Below, in pieces: positions 13,959 to 14,869 of a DNA stretch of 14,869 bases. The notes beneath the pieces are model-generated. The model made no database searches. It worked only from the letters and a program-made list of their open reading frames with translations, and was not told where the DNA came from. A program made the translations under genes and the position numbers. Source of the DNA: JAAYCI01 sp964370045 (lineage in GTDB: Bacteria > Bacillota > Clostridia > Oscillospirales > Ruminococcaceae). Numbering within the stretch: the first letter of the stretch is position 1; every line of letters begins with the position of its first letter. Location of the stretch: positions 1-14,869 of the forward strand of contig CAYJGZ010000029.1 of the NCBI GenBank assembly GCA_964370045.1. Reading direction: 5' to 3'.

Positions 13959-14869
13959 ATGTCCCATGAGAAAAGCAGTGAGAAAATAAAATCGGCCGAG
14001 GAGCGCAAAGAGCGCACGGCGGAGCAGGAGAAAGCCTTGCAAAGCGAAAAGCAAGCAAAGGCGGCGGATGAAAACGCAAAAGAGAGCATGAGCTATGCCT
14101 CGAAGATGGAAGAAGACACCGCCACCGACGTGGGCGAGACATCCGCACAGCAGGATGCGCAAGCGAAGCAAGAGACTGTGGAGGAAACTACCGCAGAGCA
14201 GGTGCCGCCGTTCATGGGCAGTGGCGCACCGCCCAAAGCATACATGCCTGCGCACGGCGTGCCCTTTGCGGCCTCTGTGCCTGCGCCACATGAGTACATC
14301 CCCACCCACGGCGTGCCTTTTGCGGTGGCAGTGCCGTCCCAATCACCCACGCAGGGTGAGATGGCGCAGGGCATTACGGCAGAGCGAGCCGCCCCATTCG
14401 CAGGAGCAGGCGCACCGCCTAAAGCATACATGCCTGCACACGGCGTGCCCTTTGCGGCCTCTGTGCCTGCGCCACATGAGTACATCCCCACCCACGGCGT
14501 GCCTTTTGCGGTGGCAGTGCCGTCCCAATCACCCACGCAGGGTGAGATGGCGCAGGGCATTACGGCAGAGCGAGCCGCCCCATTCGCAGGAGCAGGCGCA
14601 CCGCCTAAAGCATACATGCCTGCACACGGCGTGCCCTTTGCGGCCTCTGTGCCTGCGCCACACGAGTACATCCCCACCCACGGCATACCCTTTGCGGTGG
14701 CAGTGCCCAGCCAAGCGCCCACGCAGGGTGAGATGGCACAGGGCGTTACGGCAGAGCGAGCCTCACCATTCGCAGGAGCAGGCGCACCGCCTAAAGCATA
14801 CATGCCTGCGCACGGCGTGCCCTTTGCGGCCTCCGTGCCTGCGCCACATGAGTACATCCCCACCCACGG
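13959..14869 (+). CDS. Tandem-repeat protein of unknown function, 3'-truncated by window edge
   Basis: The frame starts at ATG 13959, 7 nt after GGAGGTG (13945-13951), and stays open for 303 codons to the window end; its stop is beyond the window. Residues 1-80 are highly charged (Lys, Glu, Gln, Ala-rich; e.g. SAEERKERTAEQEKALQSE) and probably helical or coiled coil. There is no signal peptide or membrane segment. From residue 84, 62-residue units repeat: GAPPKAYMPAHGVPFAASVP, a half-similar APHEYIPTHGVPFAVAVPS, then a spacer QSPTQGEMAQGITAERAA. Three complete units and part of a fourth are visible. I do not recognise the family. The repeats are rich in Pro, Ala, Gly and His and look like an extended or low-complexity scaffold. 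The leader resembles that of the DUF4190-like gene just upstream. Minus-strand open frames over the same bases are shadows of the repeats. Confidence 0.85.
   Translation, partial: MSHEKSSEKIKSAEERKERTAEQEKALQSEKQAKAADENAKESMSYASKMEEDTATDVGETSAQQDAQAKQETVEETTAEQVPPFMGSGAPPKAYMPAHGVPFAASVPAPHEYIPTHGVPFAVAVPSQSPTQGEMAQGITAERAAPFAGAGAPPKAYMPAHGVPFAASVPAPHEYIPTHGVPFAVAVPSQSPTQGEMAQGITAERAAPFAGAGAPPKAYMPAHGVPFAASVPAPHEYIPTHGIPFAVAVPSQAPTQGEMAQGVTAERASPFAGAGAPPKAYMPAHGVPFAASVPAPHEYIPTH
14208..14869 (+). repeat. 186-bp tandem repeats (3 complete units plus a partial)
   Basis: The units are 14208-14393, 14394-14579, 14580-14765 and 14766 to the end. The second and third are nearly identical in DNA; the first and fourth carry some substitutions (e.g. 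PFMGSGAPPK in unit 1). Each 62-codon unit has an internal half-repeat, Y-[MI]-P-[AT]-H-G-[VI]-P-F-A, 20 residues apart. High identity suggests recent expansion and likely length variation between strains. Confidence 0.93.

Noticed and set aside
13742..13969. A 75-codon plus-strand frame
   Set aside because: It covers palindromic element copy 3, the terminator and the promoter of the next gene, and has no ribosome site.
14093..14863. A 256-codon minus-strand Cys/Gly-rich repeat frame
   Set aside because: Antisense shadow of the 186-bp repeats. The plus strand has a promoter, ribosome site and open frame over the same bases.
14208..14869. CRISPR array
   Set aside because: The repeats are 186 bp, contiguous without unique spacers, and in frame with a protein.

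Overview
All genes in this window lie on the plus strand. The window looks like a chromosomal segment of a Bacillota (Firmicutes) bacterium, most likely a Clostridia member. Support for this comes from purine-rich Shine-Dalgarno sites, TGnTATAAT extended -10 promoters, GTG and TTG starts, a DUF1846 gene, dapL-type lysine biosynthesis, a MarR-ABC-ABC drug-export operon and a large surface protein with diverged InlB-B-like modules. The species cannot be named from the sequence alone.

Layout: (1) 1-3861 is the 3' part of a very large surface protein whose start is upstream of the window. It has an acidic Gly-Glu linker, two near-identical 74-residue repeats with a calcium-loop-like motif, a chain of beta modules, a Thr-Pro stalk and a C-terminal membrane helix. 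A good intrinsic terminator follows. (2) 4198-5682 encodes a DUF1846/UPF0371 protein behind a strong promoter. (3) 5807-6814 encodes a LacI-family regulator whose start codon is doubtful. (4) 6898-8085 encodes LL-diaminopimelate aminotransferase (DapL). (5) 8434-13018 is a three-gene operon (marR, ABC half-transporter, ABC half-transporter) with overlapping genes and a palindromic operator candidate just after the -10 box. (6) 13282-13704 encodes a small DUF4190-like membrane protein with a Pro/Gly-rich head. (7) 13959 to the window end is an open, unterminated gene with a charged N-terminus followed by 62-residue tandem repeats.

The least expected signal is a family of intergenic palindromic elements. 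At least four diverged copies (about 3994, 8091, 13084 and 13787) share a box resembling GGTGCGGAYAAAAGAG, a T-tract and a GC-rich hairpin. They occur in both orientations and only between genes. The copy at 13084 sits inside a larger 180-bp segment bounded by perfect 17-bp inverted repeats. This looks like a MITE- or REP-like family; the copy after dapL probably also serves as its terminator.

The last two genes share a closely similar promoter/leader and a short protein motif (MPxxGVP), which suggests a functionally linked or duplicated pair of unknown role. The two ABC proteins have complementary degenerate nucleotide-binding motifs, as expected for a heterodimeric exporter, and the MarR protein probably represses its own operon.
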